Of a stretch of DNA of 64,000 bases, positions 48,134-57,431 are shown piece by piece. Position 1 is the stretch's first letter; every line of letters begins with the position of its first letter. A program made the position numbers and the translations under genes. The DNA is taken from contig NZ_CP135990.1 of NCBI RefSeq assembly GCF_030315915.2, positions 186,001 to 250,000 on the forward strand. The letters are read 5' to 3'. Source of the stretch: Providencia zhijiangensis. GTDB lineage: Bacteria > Pseudomonadota > Gammaproteobacteria > Enterobacterales > Enterobacteriaceae. Under the pieces are notes generated by a model that saw nothing but the letters and a program-made list of their open reading frames with translations, ran no database searches and had not been told where the DNA came from.

Positions 48134-50671
48134 TTACTGGCACTGCGCCGTTGTTTTATAAAGCCCTTGATAATTCTTTTTCCCAGCTAAGTTGTATTTA
48201 ACATGGCATAAAGGTTGGTTATTAAATTGAATATCAAATTCTCCCTGCTCACTGAGTCCAGAGAGATAAACTTTTCCTTTATCATCGACGATGCTATCTA
48301 CTAGGTTATTGCCAGAAAATACAGCTTGAGCGCCAAAAGGAACGGGCTGACCATCCGCCATTGTTAGCGTTATAAAGGCTCGATAACCTAGATTGGCTTT
48401 GAAACTGGCTTGAACTAAAGCGCCTCGGCTTGGGATAACTGTGCGGCTAGTAAGGTCAATTTCTGTGTTGTCAGGTAGCTCTGCGACATCGATGCTAAGG
48501 GTGTTTTTTCGATATGGAGACACATAAGGCACGATGGCATAGCCTTGTGGGTTAGTTGTGACGCCGGCATTGTTTAAAATGGAAATGTTAGGGGTATTAG
48601 GGATATCAATAATTGCAGCGGTTTCACCTAATTGTTGACCTAGTATGAGCCCTTGTGAGTGGGCCACGATACTACCGTTTGCGCCGTAATAGAGGTTGTA
48701 ATCCTCTTTACTGTAGCTACTTCCTCCTGTTACTGAGCCTAATTGCCCTTTATACGTAGCGTTAACATTTCCAGAATTGTGATGGCCGTTATCATTGATA
48801 TTCTGCTGTATGCTCCAATTTAAGCGGTTATTTAATTGTGATGCGGAAAGGCCAACATTACTGGAGTTAGTGCTCTGATTATTGCTGGTTGTGTTGAGGT
48901 TGATATAGGCAGTGCTATCGAAAAAATTGAAAGGGATGCTAATGGATAGTGAGAATAGATGGTTAGCGTTACCATTTGAATTGGTATTTATTGATGAAAA
49001 AGAGTAGCTATCTTTGTCGTAAGTATAGTTTGCACTGTAATTAATGGCATTCCAGCTATTGTTGTAGCTAAGATTCGATGACTGGGTTTTCCGTTGGCTA
49101 TTCCAGTAATCTTCATTAATGTAATTCACCGAAAGTGCTCCGTAAGGATCGCCTAGGTTTTGACTCAGTGTTATTTCAGCTCGATGACGGCGTCGCTCAA
49201 TTTGTGGAATATAGGTATTTTTATCGCGATAATCATTCAACGTTTCCGATAAGCTATAGTAGCCGTCTGTCGAATAACGATAGCCCGCCAGTGCAATATT
49301 TGTCCCTATGTGATTCAGGTTTTTATTATAACGAAAACGGTATGACTGGCCTTGATGGCTCGAATTGTCACTCAGAGTGGCATTTGCATAGGTAACATCT
49401 ACTGAAATAGCGCCAATATCACCTAAGTTTTTACCTATCCCAAATGATTGGGCATTGTAGTTGTCACTGTATTGGAAGCCACCATAAGCGGTAACACCAT
49501 GAGGAAGGCCATAAATCAGGGACAGCTGTGTAAAGTCTGTATTCTCAATATGGGTATCATAAGAACGATATTGACCGCCAGTGATACTATAAAATAGATA
49601 GCCCTCTCGCTGTAAAATAGGTAATGCAGCAAAGGGAACGATCTGATGTTGTTCTCTACCATCGGATTCTTTAATGGTGATATAGAGATCCCCACTGCTA
49701 CCTGTTGGATAAAGGTCATTAATTTCAAAAGCACCAGCAGCGACCTCGGTTTGGTAGATAACATAACCATTTTGACGGATGGTAACTTGTGCATTACTAC
49801 GAGCAATTCCTCTAACGGTAGGTGCGTAGCCTCGTAAGCTTTCCGGGTACATATCATCATCTGTCGTTAACTGAATGCCACGAAATGGAACAGTATCAAA
49901 AACCATCGCAGGGGAGACGCCATCCCCCAATATCAGTTGGCTTTTGATACTGTTGATATTGCGTGATGCGTAGGTGTAGACGGTATCCCATTGATTGGCA
50001 TTGTTACCACTATTGGACCACGTAGAATAATTACGTAGTCGCCAAGCTCCCCAATTGATTCCTGGCCGTAAATTGGCGTAATTTGCCTCTGTATTACCTT
50101 GATGCTTTCTGCTGTAATTTTTTGAACCGCTATAGCTATAGTTGAGGAACATCGCATTAATGCCATTATCAATGTTGGCGAGATTGACTGATCCCCGAGG
50201 TATTTTTTCCATCGCAATTTGTGGAATACTTAGGTATAGACGTTGGGTTCTGAAGTTGAAATCACTTTTTGCATCAGGGATTGCGGTTATTTGAATGCAA
50301 GTGTTCGACTCCTGTTGTAATGCAGGAAATAGTTTGGTGCGAATTCCAAAGCTATTTAAATTTTTAATAGAGAAACAAGGCGTAAGATTACCTTGAGTAT
50401 CTTTTTTGAAGATGATTTTTTGGGCAGTGACCAAATCATTATTGAGATAAATATAAACAAAATAGTCCCCCTCTAATTGCTGATTATTATCAAATTTAGA
50501 GAGATCAATTTTATTCTTATTTGGTCCTTCGAGGAAATCAGGTTCGAAATATGAATCATCATCATGAGGCTCGATGTTCTCTTTATTAAATTTATCTTCA
50601 GCATATGAAAAAGACATACTGCATAGATATAGCAGTATTAATATGTGTATTTTCATTAGCAATTTCTTCAT
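48134..50671 (-). CDS. Outer-membrane fimbrial usher of operon 1 (intact)
   Basis: An 845-residue usher that forms the outer-membrane pore for pilus assembly. A signal peptide (ILILLYLCSMSFSYA) precedes the N-terminal domain (YFEPDFLEGPNKNKIDLSKF). The barrel, the plug region (GYVIYQTEVAAGAFEINDLY) and the two C-terminal domains ending in CHVKYNLAGKKNYQGLYK are all present. It is uninterrupted and aligns along its whole length with the broken usher of operon 2, including the Trp that is an amber codon there. Confidence 0.94.
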   Translation of the reverse strand: MKKLLMKIHILILLYLCSMSFSYAEDKFNKENIEPHDDDSYFEPDFLEGPNKNKIDLSKFDNNQQLEGDYFVYIYLNNDLVTAQKIIFKKDTQGNLTPCFSIKNLNSFGIRTKLFPALQQESNTCIQITAIPDAKSDFNFRTQRLYLSIPQIAMEKIPRGSVNLANIDNGINAMFLNYSYSGSKNYSRKHQGNTEANYANLRPGINWGAWRLRNYSTWSNSGNNANQWDTVYTYASRNINSIKSQLILGDGVSPAMVFDTVPFRGIQLTTDDDMYPESLRGYAPTVRGIARSNAQVTIRQNGYVIYQTEVAAGAFEINDLYPTGSSGDLYITIKESDGREQHQIVPFAALPILQREGYLFYSITGGQYRSYDTHIENTDFTQLSLIYGLPHGVTAYGGFQYSDNYNAQSFGIGKNLGDIGAISVDVTYANATLSDNSSHQGQSYRFRYNKNLNHIGTNIALAGYRYSTDGYYSLSETLNDYRDKNTYIPQIERRRHRAEITLSQNLGDPYGALSVNYINEDYWNSQRKTQSSNLSYNNSWNAINYSANYTYDKDSYSFSSINTNSNGNANHLFSLSISIPFNFFDSTAYINLNTTSNNQSTNSSNVGLSASQLNNRLNWSIQQNINDNGHHNSGNVNATYKGQLGSVTGGSSYSKEDYNLYYGANGSIVAHSQGLILGQQLGETAAIIDIPNTPNISILNNAGVTTNPQGYAIVPYVSPYRKNTLSIDVAELPDNTEIDLTSRTVIPSRGALVQASFKANLGYRAFITLTMADGQPVPFGAQAVFSGNNLVDSIVDDKGKVYLSGLSEQGEFDIQFNNQPLCHVKYNLAGKKNYQGLYKTTAQCQ

Positions 50672-50679
50672 TGTAGTAT

Positions 50680-51348
50680 TTATATTTTTTTATCGAAGGT
50701 CTTGGTTGTTGCACCAAAATCATTGATGAGTTCCCATTTAATAGTGCCATGTTTTGATGAGCTTTCTGTATTAAATTCAACAGTCGAAAATGGAGCGATA
50801 TAAGAAACATTCTTTAATGCTTTTTCATTAAAAGATATTCGCTGGAAGTTAATATAATAAGGCGTTGGATTTTTTACTATAATCTTATTTCCCGATTTTG
50901 ACCAAATTATTTTTTTCTGCTCTTTATTAAAATCAACGTTCTTTAAAGAGATTGGTCTATAAATGAGTTTCATTTGTGTTCTAAAAGCAATCTGAAGTGA
51001 GTTTTCTTGAAATTTAACGGAGGGAATGTTTTTAATATTTAACCAAAAAAGAGATTCGCGATTATTTGGTAGGACATCTTCTGTTAAGAATATGCGTAAA
51101 GTGTTAGTGCTTTCTCGAGGTAATTTAAATAAAGGAGGAGTAACCGAAAAAATGGATTGTGGCTCACCGTTTTCATCATCAATCCAAGATTGAATCAAGT
51201 AGGCAATTTCATCAGGGTTTTCAATATCAATGCTCGAGTCTTTGCCCCCCTCATTGTAGATGACTCTTGTTCCACCAACAATTACACCAGAATAGGCATT
51301 GGTGATGAGTATAAAAAACAATATAAAAAAAACGGAAAAAGTTCTCAT
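50680..51348 (-). CDS. Periplasmic fimbrial chaperone of operon 1
   Basis: A 222-residue PapD-like chaperone with signal peptide (SVFFILFFILITNAYS). It opens with GVIVGGTRVIYNEGGKDSSI and carries RESLFWLNIK and AFRTQMKLIYRP, nearly the same as the operon 2 chaperone. The C-terminal domain ends in a Lys-rich tail (TTKTFDKKI). It lies between the major pilin and usher genes, eight bases before the usher. Confidence 0.93.
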   Translation of the reverse strand: MRTFSVFFILFFILITNAYSGVIVGGTRVIYNEGGKDSSIDIENPDEIAYLIQSWIDDENGEPQSIFSVTPPLFKLPRESTNTLRIFLTEDVLPNNRESLFWLNIKNIPSVKFQENSLQIAFRTQMKLIYRPISLKNVDFNKEQKKIIWSKSGNKIIVKNPTPYYINFQRISFNEKALKNVSYIAPFSTVEFNTESSSKHGTIKWELINDFGATTKTFDKKI

Positions 51349-51403
51349 AGGGTCACCACTGACGTTATTACTTCAGTATGTTTACATGTATGTAAGTCTA
51401 GCC

Positions 51404-51928
51404 TTAGTTATAGCTGATTAAGAATGTCGCTGAGGCATTGGCTGGGCCGACGGTCACGGGTATAGCTTTAGCTACATAATTAGCTGTGAAATCTAGGTTA
51501 TTTTCAACAGTCGGTAGAAGAGGGTATTCATTAGATGGCGATAATAATGTTACTGTTGCATTTTTATTATCAGTTAATTGTACGCCAACACCTGTTGCCG
51601 CATTAGATGCGGTCTTTAATGCAATAACCGTATTATCACCAGAGAATGGTGTGGCATCGAAAGAAACTGTTGCACTACTAATAGACACTGGGCAATTAAC
51701 TAATACAATAGTAAATTTTACAGGAATAGACTTGCTTCCCACATTAGGTAAGTTTGCTTTGGGTATTCTTCCCAATTGAACTTGAATGTTTTTTGATTCA
51801 GTCTTTACTTCGCAAGCCTGATCAATTATTTCACCAATAAATTCTATAGTTCCATCAGCAGAATAAGATGAAGATATTGGGAGAAAGGATATACAGGCAA
51901 CCAGTGCCATGAATATTTTATTTGTCAT
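51404..51928 (-). CDS. Major fimbrial subunit of operon 1
   Basis: A 174-residue type 1-like pilin with signal peptide (IFMALVACISFLPISSSYS). The mature part begins ADGTIEFIGEIIDQACEVK and has the second cysteine in LVNCPVSISSATVSFDA. The end ASATFLISYN fits chaperone recognition. GAGGA precedes the start. It is the first gene of fimbrial operon 1 and is paralogous to the operon 2 pilin. Confidence 0.9.
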   Translation of the reverse strand: MTNKIFMALVACISFLPISSSYSADGTIEFIGEIIDQACEVKTESKNIQVQLGRIPKANLPNVGSKSIPVKFTIVLVNCPVSISSATVSFDATPFSGDNTVIALKTASNAATGVGVQLTDNKNATVTLLSPSNEYPLLPTVENNLDFTANYVAKAIPVTVGPANASATFLISYN

Positions 51929-52185
51929 ATTTGAATCCTCTAAAAATAATATGGTAATTAAATTGAATGCTGCTTGTATTAATTTTAGAAGAGTTTTAAT
52001 AATTTACTGCTATTTTTGTTTTATTTTACTTTAATTGATTTGACGTATTTTAAATATAAACAATTGAGCGTGGTTTCTAAAATTAACAATGGGTTTTTTA
52101 GACTATCAAATAAATATGAATTATTATTTATAGGTAGAAAAATATTCGATTCTGATTATTGGAATATCAGCATTCAAAGTAGGAA

Positions 52186-52201
52186 TAGCCCATAAGGGCT
52201 A
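52186..52201 (-). terminator. Small hairpin over the glnG stop codon
   Basis: TAGCCC and GGGCTA pair around a four-base loop, overlapping the glnG stop. There is no T-run, so it is only a weak terminator candidate at the right border of the accessory block. Confidence 0.4.
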
Positions 52202-53647
52202 CTCTTCAATACCTAGTTCTTTTAATTTTCGTGTTAGGGTATTTCGTCCCCAGCCTAATAAACGAGCCGCTTCTTGTTTATGTCCGTGGGTGTATTTGAG
52301 AGCGCAATTGAGCATCGTTTTTTCTAATAACGGCATGGCATCATTAAATAAGTCTTGCTTGCCTTCGCTTAAGGCGGACTCAGTCCATTTTTCTAATAGA
52401 TCAAACCAAGTAAGGTTAGGATCTTGAGGGGAGATAGAGGATGACGCGGGATCTTTCGCTGACTTGTTGGATTCTTGCTTAGTAAACAGATCGCTCGGTA
52501 AATCTTGCGGAAGTACCTCTTGGCTAGCAGCCATTACGGTTAGCCAACGGCAGACGTTCTCCAATTGGCGCACATTCCCCGACCAAGAATAGCGTTGAAG
52601 AATTTTAATGCTGTCAGGGTGCAGAGCCTTGCTCTCTACCCCTAACTCTTTGGCAGTATTTTGCAAAAAGTAATGAGCGAGGCGCGGAATATCTTCAACG
52701 CGCTCACGTAATGGCGGAAGTTGCACGCGGATAACATTCAGTCGATGGAATAAGTCTTCGCGGAATAACCCTTCTTCCACGCGTTTTTCTAAATTTTGGT
52801 GCGTTGCGGCGATAATCCGCACATCGACCTTAACAGGGGTATAGCCACCAATTCGGTAAAATTGCCCTTCAGCCAGTACTCGCAATAAGCGCGTTTGCAC
52901 ATCCAGCGGCATATCACCGATTTCATCGAGGAATAGAGAACCTCGATTGGCTTGTTCAAAACGTCCTTGGCGAACTTGGGATGCGCCTGTAAAAGCCCCT
53001 TTTTCATGCCCAAAGAGTTCGGATTCAATTAAATCTTTTGGAATAGCCGCCATATTTAAGGCGATAAAAGGTTCGTTGGCGCGTGGGCTGTGTTGATGCA
53101 AAGCGTGGGCTACCAGCTCTTTACCCGTTCCAGATTCCCCGTTGATAAGTACACTAATTGAGGAGCGGGAAAGACGCCCAATGATCCGATACACCTCCTG
53201 CATGGCAGGGGCTTCGCCGATCATGGTAGATGAAATTACGGGAGCTTGCGGTTTGTCGCTTACTGCGCTGTTTTGTTCTCGACTATGGTTTAACGCGCGT
53301 TCCACCAAGGCGACGGTTTCATCAATATCAAAGGGCTTAGGGAGATAGTCAAAAGCGCCAGATTGATAAGCGTTAACGGCGGCATCTAAATCGGAATGCG
53401 CGGTCATGATGATAATCGGCAGTAATGGATGTGACTGTTTTAACTGGCTGAGTAAGGCAAGTCCGTCCATGCCCGGCATGCGAATATCGGAGAGTAGTAC
53501 GTCAGGGACGTCATTGTTGAGGGCGGTAAGCACCGCATCGGCGCTGTCAAAACAGGTGCAATTAAGTTCGGCACTGTTGAGTGCGCGCTCCAGTACCCAG
53601 CGAATTGAACTGTCGTCATCAACAACCCAGATTTTTCCCTTCTGCAT
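52199..53647 (-). CDS. glnG: Nitrogen response regulator NtrC
   Basis: A 482-residue sigma-54 activator. The receiver domain has phospho-acceptor D54 in LLSDIRMPGMDG. The AAA+ domain shows Walker A GESGTGKE, the sigma-54-contacting loop ELFGHEKGAFTGA and the arginine-finger region. The C-terminal Fis-type helix-turn-helix is KQEAARLLGWGRNTLTRKLKEL. It is the last gene of glnALG and lies next to the fimbrial block instead of hemN. Confidence 0.97.
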   Translation of the reverse strand: MQKGKIWVVDDDSSIRWVLERALNSAELNCTCFDSADAVLTALNNDVPDVLLSDIRMPGMDGLALLSQLKQSHPLLPIIIMTAHSDLDAAVNAYQSGAFDYLPKPFDIDETVALVERALNHSREQNSAVSDKPQAPVISSTMIGEAPAMQEVYRIIGRLSRSSISVLINGESGTGKELVAHALHQHSPRANEPFIALNMAAIPKDLIESELFGHEKGAFTGASQVRQGRFEQANRGSLFLDEIGDMPLDVQTRLLRVLAEGQFYRIGGYTPVKVDVRIIAATHQNLEKRVEEGLFREDLFHRLNVIRVQLPPLRERVEDIPRLAHYFLQNTAKELGVESKALHPDSIKILQRYSWSGNVRQLENVCRWLTVMAASQEVLPQDLPSDLFTKQESNKSAKDPASSSISPQDPNLTWFDLLEKWTESALSEGKQDLFNDAMPLLEKTMLNCALKYTHGHKQEAARLLGWGRNTLTRKLKELGIEE

Positions 53648-53656
53648 GGCTATCTC

Positions 53657-54706
53657 CTATTTTTTGATGGGTAGATAAATAGAAAACTCGGTGTGACCCG
53701 GCCAACTGGTAAACTCAATTTTCCCCGCATGTTGATCCACTAAGCTGCGTGCAATAGATAAGCCTAAGCCGGTGCCATCAGGGCGACCACTAACCATCGG
53801 GTAAAATAGCGTATCTTGGATAGCAAGTGGAATACCGGGGCCGTTATCTTCAATATCAATCCGTGCAGCCAGCCTATAGCGCTCCCCTTGCAGCATCACT
53901 TGAAATGCAGTACGAGTACGTAAAGTGATGGTGCCACCCGTATCGCCAAGAGCTTGCAAGGCATTACGCGTGATGTTGAGCAGCACTTGCTCCACTTGGT
54001 CTGGATAATATTCAAGGTCGGGGAGGCTTGGATCGTAATCACGAACCAGCGTGACATTGTCCGGTTTTTCTAACCCGACTAAGCGCATCACATTTTCCAC
54101 ACTATGATGGATACTTTGCTCGGTTTTTGGTCCCGGATATTGAGGGCCTAGTAGCCTATCGACTAAGGCACGTAGGCGGTCGGCTTGCTCAATAATCACT
54201 TGGGTATATTCATTTAGCTGCGGGTCGGGCAGCGCCTTAGACAATAATTGCGCCGCGCCACGTAATCCCCCTAATGGGTTTTTGATTTCATGAGCAAGTC
54301 CACGGATCAATTCACGGGCAGCAAGCTGCTGGGCATTTTGCGCTAACTCTTGGCTAAGGCGTCGCTGGCTATCCAATTGGGACAGCTCGACAAGAATAAA
54401 TTGGTCAGATAGGGGCTGAGCACTCAAAGACATCATGTGAGAGTGGTTATTAAGCACCAGTGTCACTTCGTTTTCGGTAAAACTGTGACCGGTTTTGAGG
54501 CTATTAAGCATCTGCTCATCATTTAATGAACAATAGTTGAATAGTAACGGGAGCGGGGTGCCATAGAGCTTACGGGGGCTTTGTGCCAAAATTTGTAAGG
54601 CAGCATGGTTGGCATAATGGATAATTAAATTGTAATTCAGCACTAATACGCTGTTAATTAAGGAATCGAGGAGATGTTCGGGGACAGGTAAATGCTCGGC
54701 TTTCAT
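53657..54706 (-). CDS. glnL: Nitrogen regulation histidine kinase NtrB
   Basis: A 349-residue cytoplasmic sensor kinase that phosphorylates NtrC when nitrogen is low and is switched to phosphatase by PII. An N-terminal PAS-like domain precedes the H-box [20 protein letters not shown] with H139 at the E. coli position. ATP-binding motifs are [17 protein letters not shown] and [10 protein letters not shown]. The start ATG at 54706 has AGGAG upstream; a GTG at 54724 is less likely. Its leader contains an NtrC site. Confidence 0.96.
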   Translation of the reverse strand: MKAEHLPVPEHLLDSLINSVLVLNYNLIIHYANHAALQILAQSPRKLYGTPLPLLFNYCSLNDEQMLNSLKTGHSFTENEVTLVLNNHSHMMSLSAQPLSDQFILVELSQLDSQRRLSQELAQNAQQLAARELIRGLAHEIKNPLGGLRGAAQLLSKALPDPQLNEYTQVIIEQADRLRALVDRLLGPQYPGPKTEQSIHHSVENVMRLVGLEKPDNVTLVRDYDPSLPDLEYYPDQVEQVLLNITRNALQALGDTGGTITLRTRTAFQVMLQGERYRLAARIDIEDNGPGIPLAIQDTLFYPMVSGRPDGTGLGLSIARSLVDQHAGKIEFTSWPGHTEFSIYLPIKK

Positions 54707-54719
54707 GTAATATTGCTCC

Positions 54720-54736
54720 TGCACTATTTTGGTGCA
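54720..54736 (-). promoter_or_regulatory. NtrC site at the glnL promoter
   Basis: TGCACTATTTTGGTGCA matches the NtrC consensus TGCACCAWWWTGGTGCA with one change. It adjoins a perfect TATAAT (54736-54741 on the minus strand) and ends one base from the AGGAG ribosome site. NtrC bound here would block the internal glnL promoter, as known in E. coli. Confidence 0.8.
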
Positions 54737-54802
54737 TTATACGTTATTTACTGATTAACCGATACGTCGAAGCCAATATTTGCTGTTTATCACTCGGTGC
54801 AG

Positions 54803-54829
54803 AGAAAAGGCCCCATCCAAAGATGGGGC
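54803..54829 (-). terminator. Terminator between glnA and glnL
   Basis: GCCCCATC and GATGGGGC (54810-54817 and 54822-54829) form a perfect stem with a CAAA loop. On the minus strand CTTTTCTCT follows. It lies 41 bases past the glnA stop and would reduce read-through into glnLG. Confidence 0.8.
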
Positions 54830-54870
54830 AAGTGCTTCACGGCAACAAAGACTATCAGTGGAACGGCGTG

Positions 54871-56280
54871 TTACGCACTGTAGTACATTTCAAATTCGAG
54901 TGGGTGTGGTGCCATACGAACGCGTTGGATATCGGCACGCAGTAATTCGATGTAAGCGTCGATAGCGTCGTCAGTAAATACACCACCACGAGTTAAGAAC
55001 TCACGGTTTTTATCCAGTTCAGCCAGAGCTTCTTCTAAAGAGTTCGCAACAGTTGGGATCTCTTTTGCTTCTTCTGGCGGTAAGTCGTACAGGTTTTTGT
55101 CCATTGCATCGCCTGGGTGGATCTTGTTGATGATGCCATCAAGACCCGCCATTAACTGAGCAGCAAACGCTAAGTATGGGTTAGCTGCTGGGTCTGGGAA
55201 GCGAACTTCGATACGACGTGCTTTAGTGCTTGCAACCACTGGGATACGGATAGAGGCAGAGCGGTTACGTGCAGAGTAAGCCAGCATTACTGGTGCTTCA
55301 AAACCTGGGACTAAACGCTTGTAGGAGTTAGTCGTTGGGTTAGTGAATGCGTTCAGTGCGCGAGCGTGTTTGATGATACCGCCGATGTAGTACAGCGCCA
55401 TCTCAGATAACCCGCCGTATTTGTCGCCTGCAAACAGGTTCACGCCACCTTTAGATAAAGACATGTGGCAGTGCATACCGGAACCGTTATCACCAACTAA
55501 TGGTTTTGGCATAAAGGTTGCGGTCTTGCCGTATGCGTGTGCAACGTTATGGACAACGTATTTGTAAATTTGTGTCTCATCCGCCTTTTTGGTCATGGTG
55601 TTAAAGCGAGTTGCGATTTCGTTTTGGCCTGCAGTTGCCACTTCATGGTGGTGAGCTTCAACCACTAAGCCCATCTCTTCCATTGTGGTACACATAGCTG
55701 AACGTAAATCTTGTGATGAGTCTACTGGTGGTACTGGGAAGTAACCGCCTTTTACAGCTGGACGGTGACCTTTGTTACCGCCTTCGTATTTAGTGCCAGT
55801 GTTCCATGCGGCTTCGATATCATCGATGTGATAGTAGCTGCTGTGCATGCTGTTGCCGAAGCGGATGTCATCGAACACGAAAAATTCTGGTTCAGGCCCA
55901 AATAACACCATATCCGCAATGCCGCTAGAGCGCAGGAAATCTTCAGCGCGTTTAGAGATAGAGCGAGGGTCGCGATCGTAACCTTGCATAGTGCCCGGTT
56001 CTAAAATGTCGCAACGAATGATTAAGGTATTATCGGCGTAGAATGGGTCTAACATTGCGGTAGATGCATCTGGCATCAATACCATGTCAGACTCGTTGAT
56101 GCCTTTCCAGCCACCGATGGATGAGCCATCAAACATTTGACCTTCTTCAAAGAAGTCTTCGTCAACTTGATGAGCAGGGATAGTGATGTGTTGCTCTTTA
56201 CCTTTAGTATCAGTAAAACGCAGATCAATAAATCTTACATTGTGCTCTTCGATTAACGATAAAACATGTTTAGCGGACAT
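54871..56280 (-). CDS. glnA: Type I glutamine synthetase GlnA
   Basis: A 469-residue dodecameric enzyme that makes glutamine from glutamate, ammonia and ATP. Signatures are [17 protein letters not shown] near the N-terminus, the metal-site [12 protein letters not shown] region, the glutamate-site [17 protein letters not shown] and the adenylylated tyrosine in [10 protein letters not shown] near residue 398. The length equals that of E. coli GlnA. A sigma-54 promoter with two NtrC sites lies upstream. Confidence 0.98.
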   Translation of the reverse strand: MSAKHVLSLIEEHNVRFIDLRFTDTKGKEQHITIPAHQVDEDFFEEGQMFDGSSIGGWKGINESDMVLMPDASTAMLDPFYADNTLIIRCDILEPGTMQGYDRDPRSISKRAEDFLRSSGIADMVLFGPEPEFFVFDDIRFGNSMHSSYYHIDDIEAAWNTGTKYEGGNKGHRPAVKGGYFPVPPVDSSQDLRSAMCTTMEEMGLVVEAHHHEVATAGQNEIATRFNTMTKKADETQIYKYVVHNVAHAYGKTATFMPKPLVGDNGSGMHCHMSLSKGGVNLFAGDKYGGLSEMALYYIGGIIKHARALNAFTNPTTNSYKRLVPGFEAPVMLAYSARNRSASIRIPVVASTKARRIEVRFPDPAANPYLAFAAQLMAGLDGIINKIHPGDAMDKNLYDLPPEEAKEIPTVANSLEEALAELDKNREFLTRGGVFTDDAIDAYIELLRADIQRVRMAPHPLEFEMYYSA

Positions 56281-56408
56281 TCTCGGCTCTCCTGGTCGGG
56301 TCTAATCAACTTACGCAGCAATTAAGGTGTGCATAAGTTGGTTTATCTGGCTTCGCAAGATTAATGATTATTTCATTAATCTTATTGCAAGCTCTCTAGG
56401 GTTATATA

Positions 56409-56425
56409 AGCGAAAAGCGTGCCAA
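56409..56425 (-). promoter_or_regulatory. Sigma-54 promoter of glnA (glnAp2)
   Basis: On the minus strand TTGGCACGCTTTTCGCT has the invariant GG and GC of the -24/-12 promoter at the right spacing. It closely resembles E. coli glnAp2 (TTGGCACAGATTTCGC). The start site would be near 56397. Confidence 0.85.
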
Positions 56426-56497
56426 CTTTTAAAATCATCGTAAATGGGGATGATGACAAGAAGATGGCAAGGATTAGGCTAAAAAATAGTCTATCAC

Positions 56498-56514
56498 TGC
56501 GCTGTATTGGTGCA
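56498..56514 (-). promoter_or_regulatory. NtrC site proximal to glnAp2
   Basis: On the minus strand TGCACCAATACAGCGCA matches the NtrC consensus with an exact left half and a partly conserved right half. Its centre lies about 109 bases before the inferred start, close to the -108 site of E. coli. Confidence 0.75.
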
Positions 56515-56528
56515 AGGAAAAGATTTAT

Positions 56529-56545
56529 TGCACCAACATGGTGCG
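56529..56545 (-). promoter_or_regulatory. NtrC site distal to glnAp2
   Basis: TGCACCAACATGGTGCG is an almost perfect NtrC palindrome. Its centre lies 31 bases from the other site, three helical turns, and about 140 bases before the inferred start, as in E. coli. Confidence 0.85.
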
Positions 56546-56627
56546 ACAAATGGAGGGCGGAAACAAAAACGGCGTAGTGCTATTGATTGGCACCACACCG
56601 TGAGTATTTTTAGAGATATAAAAAGGT

Positions 56628-57431
56628 TTATTCGTCATTACTGTCAGTTAATAACGCATTCACCTCTTCAATCTGTTTGACGGCATCATTGATGATCGCC
56701 GCAATTTGATGAGTTTGTTCTTCATTTAATTGCTTGAGCACCATTTTATGGCGGAGCAAGGCTTTAAAACGGCTCACTGCCATCTCGATATCTTCCGATA
56801 AGTTGCTGCCTTGCTGTAGCTCACGGGCTTTCGCTAATTTACGGCTGATAACGGCTTCAGTTTCTTTATTCTGCGCGAGGTGTTCAGTTCCTTCAGGAGT
56901 AATAGAGAAACTTTTGCGGTTACGCTCGACAATGTTCGATTCCAAAAAGCCTTGTTCTTCTAATAGCGTTAAGGTTGGGTAGATGACCCCTGGGCTTGGT
57001 ACATATAAGCCATTAGATGCTTCTTGGATGTCTTTGATGATTTCATAGCCATAGCTTGGTTTTTTTGCCACTAAAGAGAGCACCATAATGTGCAGATCTC
57101 CATGGTCAAATAGGCGACGTAAGCCTTTACCGCGCCCACGACGGCCTTCGCCGTGACAGCCTTCACCGTGTCCGCGACCATGACGGCCTTCGCCGTGACA
57201 GCCTTCACCGCGTCCACGACCGTGACGGCCTTCGCCGTGGCAACCTTCACCATGTCCACGACCCTGACGGCCTTCTCCGTGTCCATGACGACCCTCGCCG
57301 TGACAACATTCCCCGTGGTCATGACCATGGCGATGTTCTTGGTGCTCGCCATTATGGCAGCAGCCACCGTGTCCTCGTTGATGTTCGTCATGATGTGAGG
57401 CATAAACATGACGGCATTGATGTATTCTCAT
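56628..57431 (-). CDS. yqjI: PadR-family metal-responsive regulator, YqjI-like, with repeat-rich His/Cys tail
   Basis: A 267-residue regulator. Residues 1-105 are dominated by His, Gly, Cys, Glu and Arg in tandem 14-residue units (GEGCHGEGRHGRGH), a likely metal-binding tail. From about residue 107 (LFDHGDLHIMVLSLVAKKPS) a PadR winged helix follows, with SPGVIYPTLTLLEEQGFLES, and then a helical dimerisation tail. E. coli YqjI has the same plan: it is a nickel-inhibited repressor of the ferric reductase gene yqjH. No yqjH lies beside it here. Three similar palindromes upstream suggest autoregulation. Confidence 0.85.
   Translation of the reverse strand: MRIHQCRHVYASHHDEHQRGHGGCCHNGEHQEHRHGHDHGECCHGEGRHGHGEGRQGRGHGEGCHGEGRHGRGRGEGCHGEGRHGRGHGEGCHGEGRRGRGKGLRRLFDHGDLHIMVLSLVAKKPSYGYEIIKDIQEASNGLYVPSPGVIYPTLTLLEEQGFLESNIVERNRKSFSITPEGTEHLAQNKETEAVISRKLAKARELQQGSNLSEDIEMAVSRFKALLRHKMVLKQLNEEQTHQIAAIINDAVKQIEEVNALLTDSNDE
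57141..57266. repeat. Three 42-bp tandem repeats inside the YqjI-like gene
   Basis: Three consecutive 42-base units start with ACGGCCTTCGCCGTG at 57141, 57183 and 57225, with a degenerate fourth unit from 57267. Being multiples of three, they add or remove 14 residues without a frameshift, so copy number could vary between strains. Confidence 0.85.

Larger units (their letters stand above)
56281..56627. other. glnA control region
   Basis: About 350 bases without a gene. It contains the glnA leader, the sigma-54 promoter (56409-56425), NtrC sites at 56498-56514 and 56529-56545, and the end of the upstream PadR gene. Nothing else is recognised. Confidence 0.6.

Noticed and set aside
36504-52198. 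Integrative mobile element spanning the accessory block
   Set aside because: No integrase, transposase, attachment-site duplication or tRNA is visible, so insertion is suggested only by synteny.
57141-57330. CRISPR-like array
   Set aside because: The repeats are contiguous 42-bp units within a coding frame with no spacers, and they encode the His/Cys-rich tail of a PadR regulator.
57153-57398. Antisense reading frames (81 and 112 residues) over the repeat region
   Set aside because: They are by-products of the repeats. Their Thr/Ala/Val-rich products have no domain features and lie within the PadR gene.
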